Shown here piece by piece: positions 12,009 to 20,563 of a stretch of 64,000 nt of DNA; position 1 is the first letter of the stretch, and each line of letters begins with the position of its first letter. The notes under the pieces were generated by a model. The model was given only the letters and a program-made list of their open reading frames with translations. It was not told the DNA's origin and ran no database searches. Location: the NCBI GenBank assembly GCA_019931105.1, contig JAIOUW010000005.1:1-64000 (forward strand), read 5' to 3'. The translations under genes were made by a program, and so were the position numbers. This stretch comes from Flavobacteriaceae bacterium NBU2977. GTDB taxonomy: Bacteria > Bacteroidota > Bacteroidia > Flavobacteriales > Flavobacteriaceae.

Positions 12009-12696
12009 TGGTATTCGATAGCTTGTTTTTGGTCGCAGCAAAGACTTCGAACAAAACGAAAGGTACGATCAATTTTTTCACGGTCCGTACCGAATTGTGA
12101 TTGTTGAATTTATCTTTGATGCTTGCAATATTGGTTACGTGATAGTCACCGGTAAATCTATCACCTGCAAATTTTCTCCCGATTTTATAGAGTATGTTTT
12201 CGGTAGGCCCTGAGACGATAACTATTCCATTGGGTGTCAATAACCGATTGAACAGCCTTATGTAGTCCTCTAAATTCTCGACATGTTCCAAGACATCGAG
12301 TGCAAAGATCAAGTCGAAAGACCCATCCGGAAAGTCTTTTGTAGCAATATCGCCTTCCACAAAATCGATGTTTTTTGGAAACTCTATTTTCTCCCTGACA
12401 AGATTGAGCGGCCCAAATTCAAGATCGCAGGCCGTTACCTCGTAATCATTTTGTGCCAGCAGGTAACTAAGTACACCTGATCCACAACCGAAATCCAAGA
12501 CCTTTTTGCCGTGGCCGTTGCTATTTCCGAAGTCAAAGGCAACCCTTATCCTTTTCCAGAACAAATAATCTATCAGTACATTCTTATGGGCATAAGCGGG
12601 GAGTGCGGCCTCGTCTATTTCATAGTTGTTCTCTTTGGCGAGAATTTCTTCGAAAGCCGATTTGAATTTTTTCTTTACGGTCTTGAAAGTGTTCAT
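12001..12696 (-). CDS. Class I SAM-dependent methyltransferase
   Basis: A 231-residue methyltransferase with motif I VLDFGCGSGVLSYLL, the acidic loop at CDLEFG, and motif IV-like FDLIFALDVLEHVENL. It belongs to the UbiE/Methyltransf_11 type whose substrates vary; the C-terminal half has a hydrophobic patch (LIVPFVLFEVF) that may touch the membrane. It is first in the operon with the membrane-TPR and GT2 genes, so a sugar, lipid-carrier or glycoprotein substrate is plausible but unproven. Confidence 0.87.
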   Translation of the reverse strand: MNTFKTVKKKFKSAFEEILAKENNYEIDEAALPAYAHKNVLIDYLFWKRIRVAFDFGNSNGHGKKVLDFGCGSGVLSYLLAQNDYEVTACDLEFGPLNLVREKIEFPKNIDFVEGDIATKDFPDGSFDLIFALDVLEHVENLEDYIRLFNRLLTPNGIVIVSGPTENILYKIGRKFAGDRFTGDYHVTNIASIKDKFNNHNSVRTVKKLIVPFVLFEVFAATKNKLSNTNG

Positions 12697-12723
12697 TTGG
12701 TTATTTTAGTCTGATTACCGCAT

Positions 12724-12731
12724 CAAAGCTA
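12724..12731 (-). promoter_or_regulatory. -7 promoter box of the glycosyltransferase operon
   Basis: Read on the minus strand this is TAGCTTTG, an exact TAnnTTTG match 27 bp before the methyltransferase start. No convincing -33 box was found. Confidence 0.45.
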
Positions 12732-12828
12732 CCTATTCTAGGCAACAATTGAAAATACCAGTAATCTCGTGTTGGTCGGTTATCGTTTAAAACGCTGAAT
12801 TTCAAGTTTTAGTTTCCTTTTAGGGATG

Positions 12829-14106
12829 TTAAAAATTTGATGCGATTTCCATCAAAATGGCACAGAGGTATGCCCCTGCCGTACCTACCACGTAGCCGAA
12901 AACGGCCAACAATATTCCCACTGAAGTAAGTGAGGGATGGAATTCGGCGGCAACCACCGGAGCTGATGCGGCACCTCCTACATTGGCCTGGCTACCCACT
13001 GCAAGAAAAAAATAAGGGGCCTTTATCAATTTGGCCACTAGGATCAGAAGCCCCGCGTGGATTGATATCCATATCAAACCAACGGCGATCAACCCTGGAT
13101 TATCAAGTACTTTCCCCAAATCCATTTGCATGCCGATAGTGGCGACCAAAATATATATGAACATGCCGCCGATCTTACTGGCGCCGGCCCCCTCATAATT
13201 CTTGGCTTTCGTAAAAGATAGGGCTATGCCAAAACTTGTTGCGAAAACGACCATCCATAAGAATGTTGAACCCAAAGAGGATAAGATTTTGGTCTTATCA
13301 CGAATGACCTCGAAATTATCCTTCAAAAAATCGGCAAAATGATTGCCAAAAAAATGTGCGGCACCAACGGCCGTGAATGCCAGGGCCAACATGATGATAT
13401 AGTCGTGCAGGGTGGCCACCCTTGTAATCTTGGCGGTATGCTCCGATACCTTTTTCTTGAGGGTTTCAATGGATGAAGTATCCGCTTTTAACCATCTGTC
13501 GATCTGATCGGTTTTACCGACCCCTAAAAGTATTATGGCCATCCATACGTTGGCGATGACGATATCGACCAGCACCATTCCGCCAAATTTATCGGGGCTA
13601 TACTCGAAGATCTCGAACATGGCGGCCTGATTGGCACCACCACCGATCCAACTTCCGGCAATGGTAGAAAGCCCTCTCCAAACGGCATCAAACCCTACTC
13701 CTCCGACAGTTTCAGGAGAGAAAATGGAAACTATCAATATGGCCAACGGCCCTCCGATTATGATTCCTATAGTACCTGTAAAAAACATGATCAAAGCCTT
13801 AGACCCTAAGTTTGCGATCGCTTTGAGATCAATGCTCAATGTCATCAAAACCAAAGCGGCCGGTAACAGATAGCGACTTGCCATAAAATATAAGTTAGAG
13901 GTTTCGTCAGAGATCAAACCGATACTGGTCAAGATTCCCGGTAGAAGATAGCACATCAGCACCGTGGGTACGATTCCATAGAACTTTTTCCAAAAACCAG
14001 TGTTTATCGAGGAAGTGTAAAAAACGAAACCGAGGCACAAGGCCAGCAACCCAAAAACTATAGTATCATCAGTAACAAGGGGTTGCGGTATCGTGGTTTC
14101 GGTCAT
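12829..14106 (-). CDS. DUF819 family multi-spanning membrane protein
   Basis: A 425-residue integral membrane protein with about eleven hydrophobic spans. The family's conserved segment is present: GLSTIAGSWIGGGANQAAM near the middle and VGSQANVGGAASAPVVAAEF near the end, two Gly/Asn-rich re-entrant-like motifs that resemble transporter half-sites. DUF819 is related to secondary transporters, but no substrate is established. It is monocistronic, with two -7 boxes just upstream, and is flanked by unrelated genes. Confidence 0.88.
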   Translation of the reverse strand: MTETTIPQPLVTDDTIVFGLLALCLGFVFYTSSINTGFWKKFYGIVPTVLMCYLLPGILTSIGLISDETSNLYFMASRYLLPAALVLMTLSIDLKAIANLGSKALIMFFTGTIGIIIGGPLAILIVSIFSPETVGGVGFDAVWRGLSTIAGSWIGGGANQAAMFEIFEYSPDKFGGMVLVDIVIANVWMAIILLGVGKTDQIDRWLKADTSSIETLKKKVSEHTAKITRVATLHDYIIMLALAFTAVGAAHFFGNHFADFLKDNFEVIRDKTKILSSLGSTFLWMVVFATSFGIALSFTKAKNYEGAGASKIGGMFIYILVATIGMQMDLGKVLDNPGLIAVGLIWISIHAGLLILVAKLIKAPYFFLAVGSQANVGGAASAPVVAAEFHPSLTSVGILLAVFGYVVGTAGAYLCAILMEIASNF

Positions 14107-14128
14107 CTGGGATACAAAGCTTACAGGT

Positions 14129-14136
14129 CAAATATA
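14129..14136 (-). promoter_or_regulatory. -7 promoter box for the DUF819 gene
   Basis: Minus-strand TATATTTG fits TAnnTTTG, 22 bp before the start. A second exact match (minus-strand TAAATTTG) lies at 14139-14146, so either or both may be used. Confidence 0.45.
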
Positions 14137-14181
14137 ATCAAATTTATGCGATGCTATTTTTGATATTAGAGCCCTGATCGG

Positions 14182-16425
14182 TCAGATATTGAGCCAATAC
14201 GTGAACTTGAGATTTATCGAACGGATGCGGGGTTGGAAATTATTGACAAAATAATTGTCGTTGTACACGATGAATAGATCTGACAATGGTGCGAACCGCC
14301 ATTGCAGACGTGAATTGATTCCGAAGTTATCGCGTTGGTTGCTATATTGTATCAAGGTCGACCAAAAGACGGATTTGCTGAACGTGATATCGATTTTCGG
14401 ACTTACCAACCAAATATCGGCACTCGCATATGGGTCGGGCAGCTCGATCTTGTCGTAGTTCATGATCAATGATAAAAAGACCTTTGGTTGAAATCGCATG
14501 GTCATCATGCTCTCTATTGAAAACCGGTTTCCGTTATAAAAGCGACCGATCTCCGACCCAAATTGATATGATAAGCGTTTTCTGAGGTCAGACGTGTACT
14601 CAAATTCAATACTATTATAGTGATACCCTTGATCTGCTGGCAATTCAAGTGCGCCATCGGTACCGGTAGGGTCGAACGAATCGAACAGAAAGGTATAGCT
14701 ATTGGTCATGCCTATGTTAAATTGGGATTGGTCGATAAATTGCGCCTCCCAACTGGTTCGGAAATCATAATCCGTATTTTTGAAATCCAGGCTCGGACTC
14801 CAGATAAAAACTGGGGAAAACCGAAAGCCGTGATTTTGCATGATGCCCGTTTTGGGCCAAAAAACCCATTCAGCACTTGTAAATCCTTTAAATATGTCCG
14901 TCCTTCGAATGAAACCAAGGTCCGAAGTAAAATCTTCATCGATCAAAACTCCTTTTAGATAGAGGTTGAACTTTCTTGTCTGGTACCTCAAGGTGCCCCC
15001 GGTAGAAATATTTCCGCGGTTATCATCGGGTTGAAACGATTTATGAAGGTACGCGTTGCCGGTCCATATATTGTTTCTTGAAGCCAGGTTGTAATCGAAC
15101 CCCAATACACGGTTATATTCGTCGGCCCTGGCAACAAAATCATTTTTTTCGAAAGATTGTTTGTTGATAAAGAACATTCCGAAGTTTGATCTTGAAAAGA
15201 CCCTTTGTTGAAAGGCCAACATAGTATTGTTGTTTGAGGGAATTTCATTTTCAACATCCTTTGCCGTTTGAATATTCAGTAGGCCCACCCTGAGATTTTT
15301 TGTGAGTTTGCCGCTCAGTCTTATGCCACCAATTATTTTATTCTCGATCGAATTGTCTGCAGTATCGACGGCAATACCGATTCTTCTTGAAAAGAACGGG
15401 TTGGCATCGCGACGGTCACCAAAACTTGTGAAAAGGTCACTATTGTCGATGAAGAATTGTCTTTTTTCAGGCAACGAAACTTCAAAACGCGTAAGATTGG
15501 TAACCTGGTCATCGACCTCTACCTGCGAAAAATCGGGGTTTACCGTAATATCTAAATTTAAGTTATTACCTATCGAAACTTTGGCATCACCGCCGAATTT
15601 CAGATTGTTCAAACCCTCATTCGATTCGAAATCTTTCTGTGATATCGCATTGACGTAAGGAATGAGCGCGAAAGGTGTTCGCGATTGCCCCAATGGCTTT
15701 TCAAAAACCATATCACCCATGAACGCCGTGCTGAAAATAAGTTGATTCTGTGGTATTCGCGACCATGAGCTTCGCTCATTGGATTGGGTATCTATACGAT
15801 AGCTGTTGAACCGCCATTTGGTAACACCTTCATTGAACTTCAAGGAAGTCAGCGGAATGACCATTTCAGCAGTGTAATGATCATCGTACATTTGGGCATC
15901 TCCCTTCCATTTGACGTCCCAAGACAAGCTATAATCGCGCATACGATCGTTTCCGCCTCCTGAAACCAGTCCTTCTCGACGTACCCCATAAGGGTTGATA
16001 CCGAAAAGGAAGGCATTTTGTCCATCACTGTAGGTGTCGAACATTACTGAAAAACTATCGTTGCCAGCTCCCCTAAAATCTCTTTTTAGAGAGGTCAGTG
16101 CATAATTTCTTCCAATGGAATAGGCTTTTATGCCGATATAAACATTCTTGTCGTCATATAAAATCTTGACTTCAGATTGTTGTTTGGCCAAGATCGAATC
16201 GGTAGGAAAGTATTGCCAATACTCATTGGCGCTTTCGGCCATTTGCCAAATGGGTTCGTCTAAAATGCCATCTGCCGTAATGGGCTCTGAAATGAACTTT
16301 ACCGTAAACGACCGAGGTTCTGTTTGGGCAAATAGGGAGCTGCACCATAGAAGACAGGTTATTCCCCAAATAAATTTTGCAATTGGTCGCAAGATGGCCT
16401 GAGATAATAAATTTAAATGATCCAA
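14182..16425 (-). CDS. DUF5916 outer-membrane protein with CBM9-like N-terminal domain (copy 2)
   Basis: A 747-residue exported protein. After a signal peptide ending SSLFAQ comes a CBM9-like beta-sandwich (PITADGILDEPIWQMA), then a long DUF5916 region that is probably a beta-barrel; the chain ends in a terminal beta strand NLKFTYWLNI. It closely resembles the adjacent upstream gene throughout, including SLPEKRQFFIDNSDLF, NPFFSRRIGIA and an identical C-terminus from RLQWRFAPLSDLFIVYNDNY onward with few changes. No ATG start exists: TTG at 16425 or TTG at 16392 (which trims 11 residues and leaves a cleaner signal peptide) must be used. Substrate unknown. Confidence 0.85.
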   Translation of the reverse strand: MDHLNLLSQAILRPIAKFIWGITCLLWCSSLFAQTEPRSFTVKFISEPITADGILDEPIWQMAESANEYWQYFPTDSILAKQQSEVKILYDDKNVYIGIKAYSIGRNYALTSLKRDFRGAGNDSFSVMFDTYSDGQNAFLFGINPYGVRREGLVSGGGNDRMRDYSLSWDVKWKGDAQMYDDHYTAEMVIPLTSLKFNEGVTKWRFNSYRIDTQSNERSSWSRIPQNQLIFSTAFMGDMVFEKPLGQSRTPFALIPYVNAISQKDFESNEGLNNLKFGGDAKVSIGNNLNLDITVNPDFSQVEVDDQVTNLTRFEVSLPEKRQFFIDNSDLFTSFGDRRDANPFFSRRIGIAVDTADNSIENKIIGGIRLSGKLTKNLRVGLLNIQTAKDVENEIPSNNNTMLAFQQRVFSRSNFGMFFINKQSFEKNDFVARADEYNRVLGFDYNLASRNNIWTGNAYLHKSFQPDDNRGNISTGGTLRYQTRKFNLYLKGVLIDEDFTSDLGFIRRTDIFKGFTSAEWVFWPKTGIMQNHGFRFSPVFIWSPSLDFKNTDYDFRTSWEAQFIDQSQFNIGMTNSYTFLFDSFDPTGTDGALELPADQGYHYNSIEFEYTSDLRKRLSYQFGSEIGRFYNGNRFSIESMMTMRFQPKVFLSLIMNYDKIELPDPYASADIWLVSPKIDITFSKSVFWSTLIQYSNQRDNFGINSRLQWRFAPLSDLFIVYNDNYFVNNFQPRIRSINLKFTYWLNI

Positions 16426-16444
16426 AAATTAAATAACTAAATTA

Positions 16445-18643
16445 TCAAATGTTCAACCAATAGGTGAATTTTAAGTTTAGTGACCTATATCGAGGTGAAA
16501 ATTGATTTACGAAATAATTGTCGTTATAAACGATAAACAGATCCGACAATGGGGCAAATCGCCATTGCAGTCTTGAATTAATGCCCAGATTATCATCCCC
16601 ATTGCTGTATTGTACCAAGGTAGACCAAAAAAGTGTTTTGCTGAAAGTAAGCTCAATTTTTGGACTCACCAACCATAGATCGGCACTGGGATAAGGATCA
16701 GGAAGGGAAATCTTATTGTAGTTAATTGCCAATGAAATTTGCGCTTTGGGCAGAATGCGCAAGGCGAGCCTGGCATCGAGCGCAAAAATATTTCCATTGA
16801 AAAACCTACCTAGAATCGATTCGCCCATAACAGATAATTTATTGGCTTGGTTCGACATATACATCGCATTTACGCTGTTGTAGTGATACGCCATGTTGCC
16901 GGGTAGGGGTATGCCATTATCAGTCCTTGTGGGATCGAATTCTTCGGTCAAAAAAGTGTAACTATTGGTAAAACCCAAGCCAAAACGCGATTGGTTCTGT
17001 AATTCAAAATTACTCGATAACATGATATCATGGTCGGTATGTTTGTAAACAAGCGTAGGCCGCCAGGTAATGATCGGAAAAACTTCGAAACTATATGAAT
17101 TGATCGAACCTTTTTTCGGCCAGAAAACTTTTTCAAAAGAAGTTGCCGATTTTAGAATATCGGTTCGCGGTACGAAGCCAAGGTCTGAAGTAAAGTCTTC
17201 ATTGATATAGGCGAGATCCGTAAATACGTTAAACCTTCTGGTCTGTCTTGATAAAAAGGCCCCGGCCGAGAGATTGCCTACATTGTCATCGGGCTGAAAC
17301 GATTTATGGGTATAGAATTTACCGATCCATCTGTTGGTTTTCGAGGCCAGATTATAATCAACACCAAGAACACGATTGTATTCTTGCTCGCGAGTGATAA
17401 AGTCATAGTCTTTGAACGACTGCCTATTGATATAGAACATACTAACGTTCGACCTTGAGAAAACCCTCTTTTGAAGGGCTAGCATGGTATTGTTGTTAGA
17501 AGCGATTTTATTGTTTAGGTCTTCGTCGGTTTGAATGCTCAGCAGCCCTAAACGCCAATTTTGGTTGAGTTTGCCACTTAATCTTATGCCGCCAATTATT
17601 CGGTTTTCTATTGAATTATCCGATGTATCCCTGGCAATACCTATGCGTCTAGAGAAAAAAGGATTGGCATCACGGCTGCCACCAAAACTTCCGAAAAGAT
17701 CGCTGTTGTCGATAAAGAACTGCCTTTTTTCAGGAAGAGAAACTTCGAAGCGCGTCAGGTTGGTTATGATATCATCGACTTCGACATTCGAAAAATCAGG
17801 ATTTATGGTCACATCGAGATTCATGCCGTTGCCTATCGAAACTTTTGCATCACCACCTATTTTGAGGCCTGTAGTACCTTTCTCCGATGAAAAGTCCCTT
17901 TCGGTAATCGTGTTCAAATAGGGTATGATGGCCAAAGGTGTTCTAGATTTGCCCAATGGTTTTTCGAAGTGCATATCGCCCATAAATGCGAGGCTTACCA
18001 AGAACTGCCCTTGCGGGACCCTATGCCATGTACTGCGTTCATTTGTTTGAAGGTCAAAACGATATGCCTGAAAACGCCATTTGGTCTCTCCTTCCCTAAA
18101 TTTGAAGGAAGTCAGCGGTATGGCCATTTCTGCGGTATAATAGTCCCCATGTATTTTTGACTCTCCCTTCCATTTTACATCCCACGATTCGTTAAACCCT
18201 CTTAGATCCGAGCCTCCTGCCGATATCAGCACCTCACGCCTTACACCGTAAGGGTTGATACCGAACATGAACGCATTTGTGCCATCGTTGAAGGTATCGA
18301 AAACAAAGCTCATACTGTCGCCCGTGCTTGCCCTGTAATCTCTTTTTAGAGATGGTGTTACCCATTGGTCACCAATCGATTTCATGGTTGCACCAATGTA
18401 CAAATGGGTTTGGCTGACCACTATTTTTACATCGGTCTGTTGCTTGGCCAAGATTGAGTCGGTAGGAAAAAACTGTTGAAAGTCATGGGGGCCATCTGCC
18501 GTTTCCCAAAAGGCTTCGTCCAAAACGCCATCAATAATCGGGGTTTCGGAAATCTGCTTTACCGTAAAGGATTTATTTGAATTTTGGCCGAATGATAGAA
18601 ATGAGATAAGGAGTAGAAAGAAGGCGAAAAACTTTCCTGTCAT
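16445..18643 (-). CDS. DUF5916 outer-membrane protein with CBM9-like N-terminal domain (copy 1)
   Basis: A 732-residue paralogue of the following gene. It has a clear signal peptide (MTGKFFAFFLLLISFLSFGQ), a CBM9-like module (TPIIDGVLDEAFWETADG) and the DUF5916 barrel region with the same SLPEKRQFFIDNSDLF block and a C-terminal NLKFTYWLNI strand. The two genes are 19 bp apart on the same strand, so they form a tandem duplication transcribed together. Divergence is spread along the length, which suggests an old duplication under selection. DUF5916 proteins are common in marine flavobacteria and often sit near polymer-degrading genes, but no activity is established. Confidence 0.88.
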   Translation of the reverse strand: MTGKFFAFFLLLISFLSFGQNSNKSFTVKQISETPIIDGVLDEAFWETADGPHDFQQFFPTDSILAKQQTDVKIVVSQTHLYIGATMKSIGDQWVTPSLKRDYRASTGDSMSFVFDTFNDGTNAFMFGINPYGVRREVLISAGGSDLRGFNESWDVKWKGESKIHGDYYTAEMAIPLTSFKFREGETKWRFQAYRFDLQTNERSTWHRVPQGQFLVSLAFMGDMHFEKPLGKSRTPLAIIPYLNTITERDFSSEKGTTGLKIGGDAKVSIGNGMNLDVTINPDFSNVEVDDIITNLTRFEVSLPEKRQFFIDNSDLFGSFGGSRDANPFFSRRIGIARDTSDNSIENRIIGGIRLSGKLNQNWRLGLLSIQTDEDLNNKIASNNNTMLALQKRVFSRSNVSMFYINRQSFKDYDFITREQEYNRVLGVDYNLASKTNRWIGKFYTHKSFQPDDNVGNLSAGAFLSRQTRRFNVFTDLAYINEDFTSDLGFVPRTDILKSATSFEKVFWPKKGSINSYSFEVFPIITWRPTLVYKHTDHDIMLSSNFELQNQSRFGLGFTNSYTFLTEEFDPTRTDNGIPLPGNMAYHYNSVNAMYMSNQANKLSVMGESILGRFFNGNIFALDARLALRILPKAQISLAINYNKISLPDPYPSADLWLVSPKIELTFSKTLFWSTLVQYSNGDDNLGINSRLQWRFAPLSDLFIVYNDNYFVNQFSPRYRSLNLKFTYWLNI

Positions 18644-18666
18644 TGGTCTTGAATTAGCTGGTCGAC

Positions 18667-18674
18667 CAAAATTA
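18667..18674 (-). promoter_or_regulatory. -7 promoter box of the DUF5916 pair
   Basis: Minus-strand TAATTTTG fits TAnnTTTG, 23 bp before the first DUF5916 start. Confidence 0.5.
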
Positions 18675-18705
18675 AGGGTTTATACCGTTAAAATTATCCT
18701 AAACT

Positions 18706-18876
18706 TTAGGTCTGGTCTGACTTCTTTTTGGGTGCTCTCTTGGCTTCTTTAAGACTTTTCATGAGCATCCATTCGATTTGGCCGTTCGTGCTGCGAAACT
18801 CATCCGATGCCCATTTTTCGATGGCCTTGAGCATTTCTTCGTTCAATCGTAGCGCAAATGCCTTTTTTTTACTCAT
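18706..18876 (-). CDS. Arc-type ribbon-helix-helix small DNA-binding protein
   Basis: A 56-residue protein that I translated directly: MSKKKAFALRLNEEMLKAIE, then KWASDEFRSTNGQIEWMLMK and a Lys-rich tail. The pattern FALRLNEEMLKAIEKWA followed by a helix with NGQIEWML is the ribbon-helix-helix fold of Arc-like proteins: a beta strand (KAFALRL) and two helices. It is the last gene of the SPFH operon, 61 bp after the DUF4177 gene. It may regulate this operon or something elsewhere; the TGATAT array at 20491-20520 is one candidate site, but that is a guess. Confidence 0.85.
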   Translation of the reverse strand: MSKKKAFALRLNEEMLKAIEKWASDEFRSTNGQIEWMLMKSLKEAKRAPKKKSDQT

Positions 18877-18937
18877 AACCAGTGTTTATGAAAAGAACTG
18901 AAGATCTTAATCTTACTACTTTTTTTATTCTTGACAT

Positions 18938-19111
18938 TTACCTGCTTTTATCCCTTTCAAGAATTACCTTAAGCGCATAATTGTTGTCGCTAAATACGGT
19001 ATTCAGAACATTCCAGCCTTTGGCCGCATAATCATTGAGTTCTTTTTCGAATTCGGTGTCGTTGTTTTTGAAAAGGTTCGACTTTTGTCTTATGATTTTA
19101 TATTCCTTCAT
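18938..19111 (-). CDS. DUF4177-like small protein
   Basis: A 57-residue protein beginning MKEYKIIRQKSNLF and containing FEKELNDYAAKGWNVLNTVF and a terminal ALKVILERDK. The layout (beta strand, a helix with ELNxYAxxGW, then beta strands) is that of DUF4177 proteins, whose function is unknown. Its ATG overlaps the TGA of the preceding membrane-protein gene in the ATGA arrangement, so translation is coupled. Confidence 0.85.
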   Translation of the reverse strand: MKEYKIIRQKSNLFKNNDTEFEKELNDYAAKGWNVLNTVFSDNNYALKVILERDKSR

Positions 19112-19614
19112 GATTTATGTTTAAAATAGCGTTGGATTACTTGTTTTGCCTCAGCTTCTTTCTGTGTGCCTATGAGCAATCTTTTCCCTGACGCGAACTC
19201 TAATTGAATACCTTTGTTTCCTTTTACATTAAGTGCTTTTCTTTTTTTGCCGAATGATCCGCGGTATCCCCATCCTCCGAATTCTTTTATCGGACTGTAT
19301 TTGCGTACATAACAATTTTGAAGTTCTTCCCAACGAACGGTTTTGTCATTCAACTGAAAGGGAAAGAAACGATAATGTATTCCGATATCATCGATTCGGG
19401 TCTTCAGGTTAAAGCTGTACATTAAAAAAAGTACGGGAATTATTGAGAGGAAAATAGCAATTTGGGCCGTCGTATCATGGGCCGAGACATTGCCAGTGGG
19501 TTTGTTGGCAATATACCAGTTATAGGCACAAAAAAGAAGAAAACCGATCATAGCGACGTAGATCAATTTTATCCACCACTGATCAAAGCGCTGTGTTTCG
19601 CTGAAAATACGCAT
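19108..19614 (-). CDS. Two-span membrane protein, PH-like C-terminal domain
   Basis: A 168-residue protein with two hydrophobic segments (about 18-34 and 52-67), then a soluble beta-rich domain starting DDIGIHYRFFPFQLNDKTVRW. The order resembles bacterial PH-like (bPH/YdbT-type) membrane proteins, but I cannot name a family with confidence. It starts 2 bp after the SPFH gene stop and overlaps the DUF4177 gene by 4 bp, so it belongs to the SPFH operon and may modify or read the SPFH membrane assembly. Confidence 0.75.
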   Translation of the reverse strand: MRIFSETQRFDQWWIKLIYVAMIGFLLFCAYNWYIANKPTGNVSAHDTTAQIAIFLSIIPVLFLMYSFNLKTRIDDIGIHYRFFPFQLNDKTVRWEELQNCYVRKYSPIKEFGGWGYRGSFGKKRKALNVKGNKGIQLEFASGKRLLIGTQKEAEAKQVIQRYFKHKS

Positions 19615-19616
19615 TC

Positions 19617-20474
19617 TTAATGATTTAGGGTTCCAGCATTGACAATAGGCGAGGCATCTTTATCAGAACAAAGTACGACCATAAGGTTACTGACCATTGC
19701 CGCTTTTCTTTCTTCGTCTAAATCTACGACATCTTTTTTACTGAGTTCTTCCAAGGCCATTTCGACCATGCTTACGGCACCCTCGACAATTTTATGCCTG
19801 GCGGCGACAATGGCCGTTGCCTGCTGTCTTTTCAACATGGCGTTCGCAATTTCTTGGGCATAGGCTAGGTAACCTATTCGCGCTTCCAGAACCTCGATGC
19901 CTGCCATGGACAAACGTTCTTGCAATTCTTTTTCCAATGCCTCGCTAACCTCGTTGACGCTTGAACGTAAAGTTATGTCCTCATCCAATCCTTCATCGGC
20001 AAAATTGTCATAGGGGTACATACTGGCCAATTTTCGCACCGCTGCATCGGTCTGTACACGTACAAAATTTTGATAATCGTCAACGTCAAAGGCCGCCTTG
20101 TAAGTATCGGTGACCCGCCACACCAAAATGGTGCTGATCATTACGGGGTTTCCTAACTTATCGTTGACTTTTAAACGCTCACTGTCAAAATTACTGGCCC
20201 GTAACGAAATTCTTTTTTTCGAATATAACGGATTGACCCAAAACAATCCGTTTTTCTTGATGGTGCCGACATATTTCCCGAAGAGCAACAAAACTCTTGA
20301 ACTGTTCGGATTGACCAAAACAAAACCCGGAAGAATTATTATCGCTGCAATAATGGCAATAATGCCTACCGGAGGAATCCGTACAACCATGAATATTCCA
20401 CCCAACAATAAAACAAGGAGGAGTAACAGCATCATATAGCCGTTCATCGGGGTCAAATCTTTTTCGTTTGTCAT
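19617..20474 (-). CDS. SPFH/band 7 (stomatin-like) membrane protein
   Basis: A 285-residue protein with two adjacent hydrophobic segments (about 13-57), then the SPFH domain beginning PGFVLVNPNSSRVLLLFGKY and continuing through NPVMISTILVWRVTDTYKAA and VRVQTDAAVRKLASMYPYDN. An Ala/Glu-rich helix (LKRQQATAIVAARHKIVEGA) follows, as expected for oligomerising flotillin-like proteins, which organise membrane microdomains or proteases. I use Met at 20474; a start at 20510 would add 12 residues and run closer to the operator region. First gene of a four-gene operon (SPFH, membrane protein, DUF4177, Arc-like). Confidence 0.9.
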   Translation of the reverse strand: MTNEKDLTPMNGYMMLLLLLVLLLGGIFMVVRIPPVGIIAIIAAIIILPGFVLVNPNSSRVLLLFGKYVGTIKKNGLFWVNPLYSKKRISLRASNFDSERLKVNDKLGNPVMISTILVWRVTDTYKAAFDVDDYQNFVRVQTDAAVRKLASMYPYDNFADEGLDEDITLRSSVNEVSEALEKELQERLSMAGIEVLEARIGYLAYAQEIANAMLKRQQATAIVAARHKIVEGAVSMVEMALEELSKKDVVDLDEERKAAMVSNLMVVLCSDKDASPIVNAGTLNH

Positions 20475-20490
20475 AATGGTTTGATTTAAG

Positions 20491-20520
20491 TGATATAAAA
20501 ATGATATCATAAATATATCA
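20491..20520. promoter_or_regulatory. TGATAT dyad array, candidate operator of the SPFH operon
   Basis: TGATAT at 20491, a perfect 10-bp palindrome ATGATATCAT at 20501-20510, and TATATCA at 20514-20520 lie 17-46 bp upstream of the SPFH start. The outer half-sites mirror each other around the central palindrome. TGATATCA-type sites resemble those bound by PadR-family regulators, but no PadR gene is in the window. Confidence 0.55.
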
Positions 20521-20563
20521 ATTTAAATATGAATGTCCAAAATTTTTTTATGCACTTACTGGT

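Noticed and set aside
15302-15658. 118-residue and similar frames opposite the DUF5916 genes (also 17535-17921)
   Set aside because: Antisense shadows of strongly supported outer-membrane genes; the paralogous copies give similar shadows because the sense strands are alike.
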